A stretch of 64,000 nt of DNA from Labilibaculum antarcticum (GCF_002356295.1 NZ_AP018042.1:5302361-5366360); one strand, 5' to 3'. Positions 17,702-26,684 are shown, counted from the stretch's first letter. A program made the numbers and translations. The notes: a model not told the origin generated them from the sequence alone.

Positions 17702-18973
17702 ATGAAATTGAAGAAAAGAAGAAAATTTGATAAATATTTAGATATTTTAGATCACCCTATTCGGTTTAACCCATTTGTATTCAGCAGAACATTTTTGTTA
17801 TGGGCATTTCTTGGCATAGTCGGTGGCATCATTGCAGCAGTGTATTTGATTGTTCTTGAATATCTGACAAATAGTATCGCCTATTTTGAAGGCTGGCTGG
17901 TTATTCCAGTGATGGCTATTTGTGGCCTATTAGCAGGTTTGGTCTCTCATTTTATAGGTGATCCGGGTGAAATAAATCTCATTGTAAATAATATTCGCTT
18001 TAATAAAGGCAAGCTCGATCCAAAGAAAAATCCATCAATGGTTCTGTCCTCATTACTCTGTATTGCTTCAGGAGGAAGCCTGGGTCCCGAAGCACCATTA
18101 GTGCAAGTGACAGGTTCAACCGGCTCATGGCTAGGGAGAATATTGCGCTTAAAAGGAGAAGAACTCCGATCGCTTAGCATTGCCGGTATGGCATCTGGAT
18201 TTACCGCATTATTCGGCGCTCCATTAGGCGGAAGTCTTTTTTCACTGGAAATTCTGCATCATAAATATGCTATTGAATATTATAAAGCTATTGTTCCAGC
18301 ACTTGTGGCAAGTTCTTTTAGCTATATTACATTTGCTTTTATCATCCATTTAAAATCAGGATCTGTGTGGCATTTTGATGCCTATGAAATGATTGACAAA
18401 TTTGATTTCGTATATGTGGTCTTTTTTGCTTTTTTAGCTACGATGATAGGATGGTTATTTATTTGTTGTACGAAGGGTTTTAAATATCTTTTTGGAAAAT
18501 TGAATATTCCAACCTACCTCAAAACATTAATCGGCGGAATAATACTCGGTGTTATTGCTCTTTATTTTCCATTAACCCGGTATTTTGGACTCAAGGAAAT
18601 TAATGAGATTATGATTGGCAATTTATCAATTGATTTTCTGCTTGCAATTCTGATCTTTAAAATCCTCGCCATATCTGTGGCCGTCACTTCCGGTTGGAGA
18701 GGTGGATTTATTATCCCCATGTTCTTTCTTGGAGTTACATTAGGGCTGATTCTTCACCAATTATTTCCATCCATCAATCTGGCTTTAACTGTAATCAGTT
18801 GTATGGCGGCAATCAACGCCTGCGTGACCAGGACTCCTATGAGTACGACTATTTTATTGGCAACTTTAACAGGATTTACATATTTCGTTCCCATACTATT
18901 TGCAAGTTTAACCGGATATTTTCTTGCCCCGAGAATACCATTTATATCTTCACAAATGGAAAAAGAAAAATGA
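17702..18973 (+). CDS. ClC-family chloride channel or transporter
   Basis: From the ATG at 17702 the product has 423 residues; a TTG at 17675 would add nine and is less likely. It is a polytopic membrane protein with the ClC selectivity motifs: GGSLGPEAPLVQ (the Glu corresponds to the gating Glu in GxxGPE), and GWRGGFIIPMFFLG corresponding to the GxFxP loop. The length is typical of short ClC proteins without CBS domains. Its direction is opposite to the flanking genes, so it is an independent unit. Whether it is a channel or a Cl-/H+ exchanger cannot be told. Confidence 0.9.
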   Translation: MKLKKRRKFDKYLDILDHPIRFNPFVFSRTFLLWAFLGIVGGIIAAVYLIVLEYLTNSIAYFEGWLVIPVMAICGLLAGLVSHFIGDPGEINLIVNNIRFNKGKLDPKKNPSMVLSSLLCIASGGSLGPEAPLVQVTGSTGSWLGRILRLKGEELRSLSIAGMASGFTALFGAPLGGSLFSLEILHHKYAIEYYKAIVPALVASSFSYITFAFIIHLKSGSVWHFDAYEMIDKFDFVYVVFFAFLATMIGWLFICCTKGFKYLFGKLNIPTYLKTLIGGIILGVIALYFPLTRYFGLKEINEIMIGNLSIDFLLAILIFKILAISVAVTSGWRGGFIIPMFFLGVTLGLILHQLFPSINLALTVISCMAAINACVTRTPMSTTILLATLTGFTYFVPILFASLTGYFLAPRIPFISSQMEKEK

Positions 18974-19092
18974 TGAGTCGATCAGCTAATATCGTTTATA
19001 TTTTTAATTCAAAAACAAAATAAGCTGCTATCAACTAATTCGGATTGAGTTAAAAAAATATAGACAAGCTGTTCCGAAGTTTATTAATCTAC

Positions 19093-19136
19093 TTAATCAA
19101 ATAAGAATTGAGGAATATGATTCTCACGGTAAAAGA
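19093..19136 (+). repeat. 44-bp dispersed repeat, copy 1
   Basis: TTAATCAAATAAGAATTG followed by an ATATGATTCTCAC stretch recurs at 23919-23962 with about five differences. Here it leads straight into a 15-bp-arm palindrome, in the other copy it does not. Confidence 0.6.
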
Positions 19137-19166
19137 CCTGACAGGTTTTTTAAACCTGTCAGGTCT
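19134..19166. repeat. Perfect palindrome with 15-bp arms (REP-like)
   Basis: AGACCTGACAGGTTT and AAACCTGTCAGGTCT are exact complements separated by TTT. A close relative lies at 20502-20532. The form and repetition suggest a REP-type element, and it could also stop transcription after the ClC gene. Confidence 0.75.
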
Positions 19167-19204
19167 GAACTATTAATTGTATTTCGCTTCTGGTTTCGCA
19201 GCCA

Positions 19205-19345
19205 TTAGTAGTTCTTCCCTTTCAACGCTGTCAGGTTTCCCCTGAAAACCGCCCACAGTACCGACTGCATTAATTGCTGAGCAGCGTGTTTGTTGCTGAC
19301 GATCCCCTGCTCTAAACTATCGCATAAGGCCATGAGTTGATTTAC
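19205..19345 (-). pseudogene. C-terminal remnant of a type I restriction specificity subunit (HsdS)
   Basis: Between two stop codons the minus strand reads VNQLMALCDSLEQGIVSN followed by KHAAQQLMQSVLWAVFRGN. The QLMALCDxLE phrase followed by a helix with a Q/L pattern is the usual C-terminal end of HsdS subunits, which recognise DNA targets for type I restriction-modification. Nothing else of the gene, and no hsdM or hsdR, is present nearby. It is a relic of a lost restriction system in this decayed zone. Confidence 0.65.
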
Positions 19346-19408
19346 TTATGACTTTACAATCGGAAGCAAAGCACTACGAATTTTCAGCAATAATCTTTTT
19401 TGCCTCTA

Positions 19409-19588
19409 CTATTTTTCGTTTTCTTTCCTTTTCTGAATATCAGCAATTTCCTTATTTTGATGCAATTTTAAATTCTCAAGCAGCAACCTCTTTTCTTTTG
19501 CCTGCAAGAGTAAAGCGTTAACTTCTTTTTGAGCTTGAGCAACTTTCAATTCAAGTGCCTCTAATTGGTGCGTTTTTTTTGTTTCCAT
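19409..19588 (-). CDS. 59-residue charged coiled-coil protein, copy 1
   Basis: The product from the ATG at 19588 begins METKKTHQLEALELKVAQAQ and ends IQKRKENEK. It has a heptad-like pattern of Leu, Ala and charged residues throughout, so it should be one long helix or coiled coil. A nearly identical gene (about 50 of 59 residues shared) lies at 22725-22904, and the similarity continues beyond both ends. I do not recognise a family. It is too short for routine ORF cut-offs. Conservation between copies at protein level suggests it is or recently was a real gene. Confidence 0.55.
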   Translation of the reverse strand: METKKTHQLEALELKVAQAQKEVNALLLQAKEKRLLLENLKLHQNKEIADIQKRKENEK

Positions 19589-20037
19589 GGTGATATGATT
19601 AAGGTTTTGAAAGAGAACTTCCTGAATTTAAACAGATTGCCACGTTCCTTATTTTTCGGAACAAGCTCTACCTCCCCGCAATGAGATGTGAAATTTGAAA
19701 CCTCCCTTAGGGTGAAAAGCCACTATCGTTTTTTTTTAGTTTTATTTCCTTTAGGGTTCGGAAGCAGGATTAAAAATCCTGAACTCTTTGGTCGCAGATT
19801 ACAAATCTGTAAAACAGTAATACCCTGCACGATCAGTTCGTCACTTTTTCTTCATAAAAAAAATCCTCTAACACTTGGAGGATTTGTCTGTAAGTAGATA
19901 TCGGTTTGTAAATTAAATTGAAGAATAATTAATGTTAATAAAATTGATTGCATTTTTACCAACAAGCCGAGGCCCTCAATTCCCATTTTAAACTTTTGTC
20001 GGTTTACAAGATAATTTCAGAAGTCTCTGCTTTTTTA
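19589..20037. other. Decayed intergenic region with a RAYT-element relic
   Basis: No intact gene is supported. At 19855-19920 a hairpin AATCCTC...GAGGATT and the following TAAATTAAATTGAAGAA resemble the 3' end of the transposase element at 63187-63250 (about three quarters of positions agree), including its terminator. The stretch at 19751-19815 with AAAATCCTGA and AGATTACAAATCTG has short inverted repeats of the sort found in eroded repeat elements. Confidence 0.45.
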
Positions 20038-20397
20038 TTAAGCCCCTATTACTTCCATAGCATTCCCAGTTCTTGTTTTTCTTGTGCGTACAACGGTCAA
20101 ATATTTTTGATTGCATTTGTTAATGAAATTAGCTCTTGTTTCGTTTTTTTCATTCGAAGCAATGCAATTAAGTACCTCAATAGCGTCAAACAACTCTTCG
20201 CAAGCAATTCGTACATATTTATATACTTCTTGGGTGTCGTAATCCACGTCATCATTTTTTGCAATACTTCTCTCCTCGCTTTGCTGATTAAAGGCTCTGT
20301 TGTCCTCCATCATTTCAAGATACCACGGAGTGGCTTCCAATATTGTTATCAATACCTGATTTTCTGGTAGATCTAACTCCTTAATTAAACTCGCCAT
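20038..20397 (-). CDS. DUF6261-like protein, probably a C-terminal fragment
   Basis: The 119-residue product (MASLIKELDLPENQVLITI...) looks like the C-terminal half of DUF6261 proteins of Bacteroidota, which have the layout LIxDL...W...L...NxAF, then a helix and a tail like FINKCNQKYLTVVRTRK. A full family member is about twice as long. The 50 bases upstream encode ALKALQTVVEPKK in another frame, which could be the preceding part separated by a frameshift in an A-run. It is probably a broken gene. Family assignment is from general resemblance only. Confidence 0.4.
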   Translation of the reverse strand: MASLIKELDLPENQVLITILEATPWYLEMMEDNRAFNQQSEERSIAKNDDVDYDTQEVYKYVRIACEELFDAIEVLNCIASNEKNETRANFINKCNQKYLTVVRTRKTRTGNAMEVIGA

Positions 20398-20501
20398 TTT
20401 AGCAGACTGCCTTTTTTCGGCTCAACGACTGTCTGCAGGGCTTTTAATGCTTACGGAGCCACCTGTTTATAGGAGTTTGAAGGTGATAGTTCAAAAAATA
20501 A

Positions 20502-20532
20502 GACCCGACAGGTTTCCAAAACCTGTCGGGTC
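20502..20532. repeat. Perfect palindrome with 14-bp arms (REP-like), second copy
   Basis: GACCCGACAGGTTT pairs exactly with AAACCTGTCGGGTC across a three-base loop. It is a variant of the palindrome at 19134-19166, with compensating changes in both arms (CTGA/TCAG versus CCGA/TCGG), so pairing rather than sequence is kept. Confidence 0.75.
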
Positions 20533-20594
20533 AGTAGTATTTCAATTCTTGCTATCTATATTACTAGTTAACTGCAAGTCTTTGTGTTATATTA

Positions 20595-22568
20595 TTAAAA
20601 CTCAGTCCCCTGAGCGTCATAATATTTAGACGTAATATCACCCGTTAATAAATCTTCTGTTACTACAACATATTGATACAAGTCATCAGTATTAACTATA
20701 CGTAAACTGCGATCGCCTTGGCTATAAGAAAATATCGAAGTTACTCTTTTAGTTGCCGAAAGTTTACCATCCACTTTTTCATATTGATTTTCATAAACAT
20801 GAATTTCTATTCCTTCTGAATACTCACTATTGTTTTGCCATCGAATTTGACAATCCGCAAGTTTAACTCCATTTTCATCATAACTAAAATGATTCCCAAC
20901 ATAACTTAATAGTTCAAATTGCTCTTTTTGCGTTGGGTGATGATACTCAAAATCAGTTTTAGAGAAACTTTCAATTAAATTCATATTTCGAACAGCAAAA
21001 GAAGTCATAAATTTTCGATGACCATTCTCCCAGTATTTTATTACTACACTGTTATCAATTTTCTTCACCAGTTTCTCGTTAGAATCGTAAAATTTCTTCT
21101 CCATTAACTCCTCATAAAGATCAAATATTTCAACTACATTGTATCCATCATCTTCGTACTGTCTTTCAAGTAATCTGCCCTTGTAATCAAGAACATTTAT
21201 AACTTCTTTGTCATCATAAAGCGTTCTTCCTATCTCATCATAATAAGTTGTATAGCTATAAGCTTGACTTGTACTGGTTGAAGAAGTAAGATTATTGCCA
21301 CTATAGTTGTATTCTATTGTGTTAACCTGAGTTTCCTCATATATTTGAGTTTGCAATTCTCTTACAAGTAGATTTTCGGAATTGTACTCAAAATCATATA
21401 CGAAACTCTCTGTTTCTTCATCATTTTCATTTAATTCAATCCGAATAAGTTTCACCTCTAAACCATTGGTATATTCTGATTCATATTTTGGATATAGTAT
21501 CTCTCCGTCCTGATTAAATCTAATTCTTGATAATGCATTTCCATCACTATCTACCGTTAGTTTAAGTGCAGAAGAAAAACTTCCATCAACATTATAATAT
21601 TTATATTCTGTGATGTAATCATCCTCATTGTATAGGTAGTCTATATGCCCTGTTGCAACACCTGTCGCATTCAGACTTTCATTCTTAGTTACGAAGCCCT
21701 CCTCATTTAGGGTCAACAGACTTAAATTATTTTTTATTTTCTTAATATTTCCTGATTCATAATGCTCAGTGAAGAAATAATCAACTGTTGGTTGAGTATT
21801 TGTTCTTGTGTGATCCTCTACAGTTATCTTTTCTGGCAAACTTCCATCTACAGGGTAATAATGCTTAATCGTTTGGCCGATAAAATCAAGAGTAATATTT
21901 TTATTTACTGCATGATTTCTATAAATCTCTGAATAAGTTGGGATACCTCTTTGGGTAAAATGATGAACAATTTTTTCATTCTTATCAAGAAAGAAAGTTT
22001 CAATGTTCTTCAGGTACGATTGCACATTTGGCGTTTTATCAGAAAATGAAAGTGAACTATATCCAAAATCTTGTGGTTTCGATCCTAGTGTAGTTACAAC
22101 CTGTATATCTATTTGTGTTGTTTCATCAACAGCTATTTTAAAGCTAATTGGCAATGCTTCCTGTACCCAAGCGGCAGCAAGTGAACCATCAACAGGAGAG
22201 GCAAAAGTAGTAGCACGATCCTCATTTTTAAGTAAAAAACCGGTAATGGCATAGCCATCTCCATTATCCAGATCAACTCCTTTTATGGTGAAGCTATTGT
22301 CTCCCCAATTTTCAAGTTGAACTTCTTTGGAGTTGAAACCATCTAACACTGCTCCATCTTTCTCAATGCTAATAATTGCAGTTTTTAAATTTTCTAACTC
22401 AAAAGATGTTCCTGCTGAAGATTTGGTATTTCCTGTTTCTGAAACACCTATTGCTAACATTCCTTTTCCGGATAATTCTATGTCCTTTTCGGGAGAATCA
22501 TCCTTTGAACAAGAAAAGCAGGCTGCTGAGAATAAAGCAACAAGAATAAAAGTTTTTAATTCTTTCAT
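20595..22568 (-). CDS. Large surface lipoprotein with RHS/YD-like beta repeats
   Basis: From the ATG at 22568 the product has 657 residues. The signal MKELKTFILVALFSAACFSC ends in a lipobox (CFSC), so it is lipidated. Residues about 30-190 form a carbohydrate-binding-like or DUF4382-like region. Later there are many short repeats of the type Y...DG...G and E(S/N)G..., for example YYPVDGSLPEKITVE, YKYYNVDGSFSSALKL and YDSNEKLVKKI, as in proteins tracking tree-like YD repeats. A longer start at 22646 adds no signal. It is flanked by duplicated 59-residue genes. Function is not known. It is likely exposed on the outer membrane. Confidence 0.7.
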   Translation of the reverse strand: MKELKTFILVALFSAACFSCSKDDSPEKDIELSGKGMLAIGVSETGNTKSSAGTSFELENLKTAIISIEKDGAVLDGFNSKEVQLENWGDNSFTIKGVDLDNGDGYAITGFLLKNEDRATTFASPVDGSLAAAWVQEALPISFKIAVDETTQIDIQVVTTLGSKPQDFGYSSLSFSDKTPNVQSYLKNIETFFLDKNEKIVHHFTQRGIPTYSEIYRNHAVNKNITLDFIGQTIKHYYPVDGSLPEKITVEDHTRTNTQPTVDYFFTEHYESGNIKKIKNNLSLLTLNEEGFVTKNESLNATGVATGHIDYLYNEDDYITEYKYYNVDGSFSSALKLTVDSDGNALSRIRFNQDGEILYPKYESEYTNGLEVKLIRIELNENDEETESFVYDFEYNSENLLVRELQTQIYEETQVNTIEYNYSGNNLTSSTSTSQAYSYTTYYDEIGRTLYDDKEVINVLDYKGRLLERQYEDDGYNVVEIFDLYEELMEKKFYDSNEKLVKKIDNSVVIKYWENGHRKFMTSFAVRNMNLIESFSKTDFEYHHPTQKEQFELLSYVGNHFSYDENGVKLADCQIRWQNNSEYSEGIEIHVYENQYEKVDGKLSATKRVTSIFSYSQGDRSLRIVNTDDLYQYVVVTEDLLTGDITSKYYDAQGTEF

Positions 22569-22724
22569 AATTAAATTTGAATTGTTTATTTGTTTAAATA
22601 CTAAATTGATAATTTCTTTTTTCAATATCTTATTACATGCACACAAGTATTATTTGAACATCTGTTTCAAATTGACTAATGCCACCCAAATTTTCTTCCA
22701 AGTCAATAATCTTTTTTGTCTCTA

Positions 22725-22904
22725 CTATTTTTCGTTTTCTTTCCTTTTCTGAATTTCAGCAATTCCATTATTTTGATGAAATTTTAAATTCTCAAGCTGC
22801 AACCTCTTTTCTTTAGCCTGCAAAAGTAAAGCGTTGACTTCTTTTTGAGCTTGAGCAACTTTCAATTCAAGTGCTTCTAATTGGTGTATTTCTTTTGTAT
22901 CCAT
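22725..22904 (-). CDS. 59-residue charged coiled-coil protein, copy 2
   Basis: The product starts MDTKEIHQLEALELKVAQAQ and ends IQKRKENEK. It is the near twin of the product of 19409-19588. Differences are mostly conservative (L to Q, K to F, D to E). Homology also covers about 40 bases upstream of the start and a few bases past the stop, so a segment of at least 220 bp was duplicated on both sides of the large lipoprotein gene. Confidence 0.55.
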   Translation of the reverse strand: MDTKEIHQLEALELKVAQAQKEVNALLLQAKEKRLQLENLKFHQNNGIAEIQKRKENEK

Positions 22905-22935
22905 AGTGATATGATTAAGGGTTTAAAAGATGACC

Positions 22936-23130
22936 TCATAAATTTAAACAAACAGGAGGAGGCATTACTTCAAAAAAACTTTGAAATTCAGCAATTTGTT
23001 CGGCTTTTTCCCAGTCTTTCATGCCTTCGCACCAAAGCAAACTGTCTTTTTCAATTTTTCCTTTTAATTCATTTATCGAAAAGGGACCTCTTTTATCTCC
23101 ATTCTCGACATAGTACCATTGTTTATTCAT
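22936..23130 (-). CDS. Small GYF_2 domain protein, possibly truncated
   Basis: The 64-residue product MNKQWYYVENGDKRGPFSIN is a GYF_2 (DUF4339) domain: WYYVxNGxxxGPFSxxEL, then SLLWCEGMKDWEKAEQI. This domain usually opens longer membrane proteins, and the Pro-rich MPPPVCLNL end looks like the start of the usual linker cut short by a stop. It may be a small complete protein or the N-terminal relic of a larger gene. It lies between two other fragments. Confidence 0.65.
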   Translation of the reverse strand: MNKQWYYVENGDKRGPFSINELKGKIEKDSLLWCEGMKDWEKAEQIAEFQSFFEVMPPPVCLNL

Positions 23131-23195
23131 TTCAAGATATATTAGATTTCAATATGGGTTCTTACTTATTATTATCTGCGCTTGTGTTTCCATTA

Positions 23196-23438
23196 CTATT
23201 CGCCATAAACTGTCGGACTTAAAAACAACTCATCAATAGTCTCTATCATTTCTTTTTCTGGTTTGGCATAGAATACACCGGTATTGCCTCCTGCCCTGCA
23301 ACCACGCAAAAACAGATAATACACGCCACCAAAATCACGTTCGTAAGTAAAATTTGGCAAACGCATTTCCAGGTAACGCTTTAGTGCAATGCTATAAATA
23401 AGGTATTGCAGATGGTAATTGTTATCTGTCCACGGCAT
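23196..23438 (-). pseudogene. C-terminal remnant of a RecB-like exonuclease subunit
   Basis: The 80 residues include YHLQYLIYSIALKRYLEMRL and DFGGVYYLFLRGCRAGG, which are the C-terminal nuclease-domain motifs of RecB (Q-x-x-x-Y helix, then HFGGVYYLFLRG). In intact RecB about 1000 residues precede this part, and none are found upstream. The phrase TGVFYAKPEKEMI matches the usual end. It is a relic of a lost RecB or RecB-like gene on the minus strand. Confidence 0.75.
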
Positions 23439-23918
23439 CTAATAGCCCCATATTGAGCAATAAAACCCTCACAAAACCACACTCTTATTATGTTGGCTTT
23501 ACAATATACTAATTTGCACTTCATTAAGAAGGTGTCAAACCTGCCAAGTTTAAGAATAAGTTATAAACAATTGTTTATCTTAAACTTACCGATTCAATTT
23601 TAAAAGCATAAATTTATGTCAACACTTCGCCAAAACTTGTCGTTATTAAAACACAAAACCTAAAATAAAATACACAATGGATTACTTTCTTCTATGTAAA
23701 TGCTGCCTATCATTAAAAAGGCTCATCCTAAAAGAAGAAAGCATTATTCGTTAATTGAAACCAGGAGACGCTGAGCTCGCATTTGTGTTTCTCTGGTAAT
23801 TAGGTCTGATCACCATAGCCCAAATGTTGCATAAACTGATCAATTTCCTTTTACAAGATCTGATTATTTAATTTCAGGCAATCCTACATGGATGGATTCA
23901 ACAAGATGTGTAGGCATT

Positions 23919-23962
23919 TTAATCAAATAAGAATTGGGAAATATGATTCTCACCATAAAAGA
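23919..23962 (+). repeat. 44-bp dispersed repeat, copy 2
   Basis: TTAATCAAATAAGAATTG plus AATATGATTCTCAC repeats the sequence at 19093-19136 with about five mismatches. Confidence 0.6.
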
Positions 23963-24202
23963 TATGGCGAAAAATGATCTGCAATTGATTTATAGTAAAG
24001 AGCAATTCGAACAAAGAATGCTTTTATCAAGACTAGAGAATATATAGCGAAGCTTGGGCAAATATGATTATAAGGATAAAATACGCTTATAATCATTTGG
24101 TTACAAAATACGGATAGCGCAATCAAATAATTTATTGAATATAGAAATCGATTAGTTGCAATTAACTTAAGAAAACCGTTGCTATTTTAGTTATTATTCT
24201 AT

Positions 24203-24210
24203 TATTTTTG
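24203..24210 (+). promoter_or_regulatory. Putative -7 box of the plus-strand pigment operon
   Basis: TATTTTTG matches TAnnTTTG and lies 29 bases before the ATG of the ammonia-lyase gene. A TTGC about 21 bases upstream could be the -33 part. Confidence 0.5.
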
Positions 24211-24239
24211 CAACCTGTTAAAACAACTCAAGCAAGCAA

Positions 24240-25817
24240 ATGCCACTACTTTTAAATAATTCATTATTAGAACTAAACGACTTTATCTCAATTATTAATA
24301 ATGATCATGATTTCGAAATTTCAGAAGAAAGATGCGAGAAGCTAAAGGAATCATATAATTTTCTGTTCGATTTTTCTAAAGACAAAATAATTTATGGTAT
24401 AAATACGGGCTTGGGACCCATGGCTCAATATAAGATTCAAAAAGACGAACAGGTTCAACTGCAATTAAATCTTATTCGAAGTCATGCCGTTGGAGCTGGC
24501 AATCCTCTTGATGATGCAACACTAAAAGCTGCAATGCTAGCCCGGCTAAACTCTTTTCTTCAAGGTAAATCGGGCGTTCATTATTCGTGTATCGAACTGC
24601 TTAGTCAGATGATAAAGAAAAATATTCTTCCATTTATTCCTGAACATGGTGGTGTTGGAGCAAGTGGTGATCTGGTTCAATTAGCACATTTAGGATTAAA
24701 TCTCATTGGCGAAGGCAAAGTAAAATATCAGGGAGAATGGTGTTCTACTGAGGAAGTATTCAAAAAGGAAGAACTTCAGACCATTCAAATAAAATTACGG
24801 GAAGGTTTGGCCATCATAAATGGAACTTCGGTAATGACGGGTATGGGAATCAACAATTTGCAGGAAGCTAAGAATCTATTCAATTGGTCCTTGAGTTTAT
24901 CTTGTATCATGAATGAAATTGTTGAATCGTTCGATGATCATTTTTCAGATGAACTCAACTTTGCTAAAAGACATAAAGGACAGCGAGAAGTTGCCAGACA
25001 AATGCAAGCCATTCTTGGCAACAGCAAGCGAATTTTGAAACGGGAAGAGCATTTCTTTACGGATCAAAATTTGGATCAGGATATTTTCTCGAAGAAGGTA
25101 CAAGAGTATTACTCTTTGCGTTGTGTTCCGCAAATTTTAGGTCCGGTGTTCGATACGATAAACAATTGTGCGCATGTTTTAGAGGACGAACTAAATTCGG
25201 CAAACGACAACCCTATTGTGTCGCTTAGTGAAGAAAATGTATTGCATGGTGGTAATTTTCATGGGGATTATATCTCCCTGGAAATGGACAAACTAAAAAT
25301 GGTTACTACCCGAATGAGCATGCTCTCGGAACGACAACTAAATTTTCTCTTCAATAATAAGATCAATAAAATTCTTCCTCCTTTTATCAATTTAGGAAAA
25401 CTGGGATTGAATTTAGGCATGCAGGCAATGCAATTTACAGCAACCTCTACTACCGCCGAATGCCAAACAATATCAAACCCAATGTACGTTCATTCTATTC
25501 CTAACAATAACGACAATCAGGATATTGTGAGCATGGGAACCAACTCGGCAATATTGTGTCAAAGGGTTTTAAACAATACCAGACAAGTGCTGGCCATACA
25601 AATAATTGCTGTTTGCCAGGCTATTGATTACTTGAAAATAGAATCAAAGCTGTCGCCTTTTACTCAGAAATTATATAGCATGGCTCGAGATATTGTGCCT
25701 GTATTTATCGAGGATACTCCTAAGTATGAGGAGATGGCTGCTATTGAAAAACTAATAAAGGAATGCGAAATTAAACTTCCTACTTTTGTAGAGTCCGAAA
25801 TGAGCCTTACGGTATAG
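24240..25817 (+). CDS. Aromatic amino acid ammonia-lyase, probably tyrosine ammonia-lyase
   Basis: The 525-residue enzyme removes ammonia from an aromatic amino acid. GGVGASGDLVQLAHL contains the Ala-Ser-Gly (141-143) that forms the MIO cofactor. INGTSVMTG, YSLRCVPQILGP, HGGNFHGDYISLEMDKL and HSIPNNNDNQD are the other active-site segments. The last two match closely what I recall of the tyrosine ammonia-lyase from the Flavobacterium johnsoniae flexirubin cluster, although the selectivity site (IRSHAVGAG) is HAL-like. Its likely product is 4-coumarate, the starter of the aryl polyene. It is the first gene of the plus-strand block, about 100 bases before the reductase gene. Confidence 0.9.
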   Translation: MPLLLNNSLLELNDFISIINNDHDFEISEERCEKLKESYNFLFDFSKDKIIYGINTGLGPMAQYKIQKDEQVQLQLNLIRSHAVGAGNPLDDATLKAAMLARLNSFLQGKSGVHYSCIELLSQMIKKNILPFIPEHGGVGASGDLVQLAHLGLNLIGEGKVKYQGEWCSTEEVFKKEELQTIQIKLREGLAIINGTSVMTGMGINNLQEAKNLFNWSLSLSCIMNEIVESFDDHFSDELNFAKRHKGQREVARQMQAILGNSKRILKREEHFFTDQNLDQDIFSKKVQEYYSLRCVPQILGPVFDTINNCAHVLEDELNSANDNPIVSLSEENVLHGGNFHGDYISLEMDKLKMVTTRMSMLSERQLNFLFNNKINKILPPFINLGKLGLNLGMQAMQFTATSTTAECQTISNPMYVHSIPNNNDNQDIVSMGTNSAILCQRVLNNTRQVLAIQIIAVCQAIDYLKIESKLSPFTQKLYSMARDIVPVFIEDTPKYEEMAAIEKLIKECEIKLPTFVESEMSLTV

Positions 25818-25917
25818 GCTACAATATTTAGATGAGAAGTAAGAATATTTAAAATTGGGAATGAAAAATTTGCCAATTAGATCTCAAAATATAGTAAAAG
25901 CAACAAATTAGACTCTT

Positions 25918-26646
25918 ATGAAATATGCGCTTGTAACAGGGGGATCAAGAGGTATTGGTAAAGCGATATGTACAGAACTGGCTGCCGATGGAATGTATGT
26001 TCTTATCAACTATCGTTCGAACAAAGAAGAAGCTGAAAATACCTTACAGGAAATTAAAGATCAAGGAGGTAATGGAGAACTCCTTCCCTTTGATGTTTCC
26101 GATAGTGATGAGATTAAAAGTAGCCTGGATAATTGGCATACTTCCAATCCTGATCAACACATTAGTGTACTGGTAAACAACGCCGGCATCAACAAAGATA
26201 ACCTGATGGTATTTATGTCTGAGGATCAATGGGGATCAGTAATAAAAACGAATTTGGATAGCTTCTTTCACATTACCAGTAGGTTGCTAACAAATATGGT
26301 TATTAATAAATGGGGCCGCATCATAAATGTGGTTTCTTTATCAGGACAAAAAGGAATGCCTGGTCAAACGAATTATTCGGCTGCAAAAGCGGGTGTTATT
26401 GGTGCAACCAAATCGCTGGCAATGGAAATTGGCAAGAAAAAAATAACAGTAAATGCTGTTGCTCCCGGCTTTATCAGAACAGATATGACTGCTGATTTAG
26501 ACGAAAAAGAACTTAAAAAACTAATTCCTCTAAATAGATTTGGAACTGCCCAGGAGGTAGCCTATGCGGTGTCATTTTTAGCCTCAGATAAAGCAGCTTA
26601 CATAACAGGAGAAACCATTTCTATTAATGGTGGCATGTACAGCTAG
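25918..26646 (+). CDS. fabG: 3-oxoacyl-ACP reductase (FabG-type SDR)
   Basis: The 242-residue product is a short-chain dehydrogenase with TGGSRGIGKA for NAD(P), NNAGINKD, and the catalytic S-Y-K as SLSGQKGMPGQTNYSAAKAG. The end ITGETISINGGMYS is typical of FabG. It reduces the keto group during each round of polyene elongation together with the ketosynthase and ACP next to it. Corresponds in role to ApeQ of aryl polyene clusters. Confidence 0.9.
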   Translation: MKYALVTGGSRGIGKAICTELAADGMYVLINYRSNKEEAENTLQEIKDQGGNGELLPFDVSDSDEIKSSLDNWHTSNPDQHISVLVNNAGINKDNLMVFMSEDQWGSVIKTNLDSFFHITSRLLTNMVINKWGRIINVVSLSGQKGMPGQTNYSAAKAGVIGATKSLAMEIGKKKITVNAVAPGFIRTDMTADLDEKELKKLIPLNRFGTAQEVAYAVSFLASDKAAYITGETISINGGMYS

Positions 26647-26684
26647 TAAGTAAACATTAAATAGTATTCGACAAACCAAAAAAT

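Larger units (their letters stand above)
23439..24239. other. Intergenic region with a repeat copy and promoter of the pigment block
   Basis: No gene is supported in these 800 bases. The second copy of the 44-bp repeat lies at 23919-23962. ACCAGGAGA and TCTCTGGT (about 23760-23803) can pair with one bulged base. At its right end lies the promoter of the plus-strand pigment genes. Confidence 0.45.

Noticed and set aside
19688-19897. Plus-strand frame of 69 codons
   Set aside because: It runs through short inverted repeats and a terminator hairpin and has no recognisable protein features.
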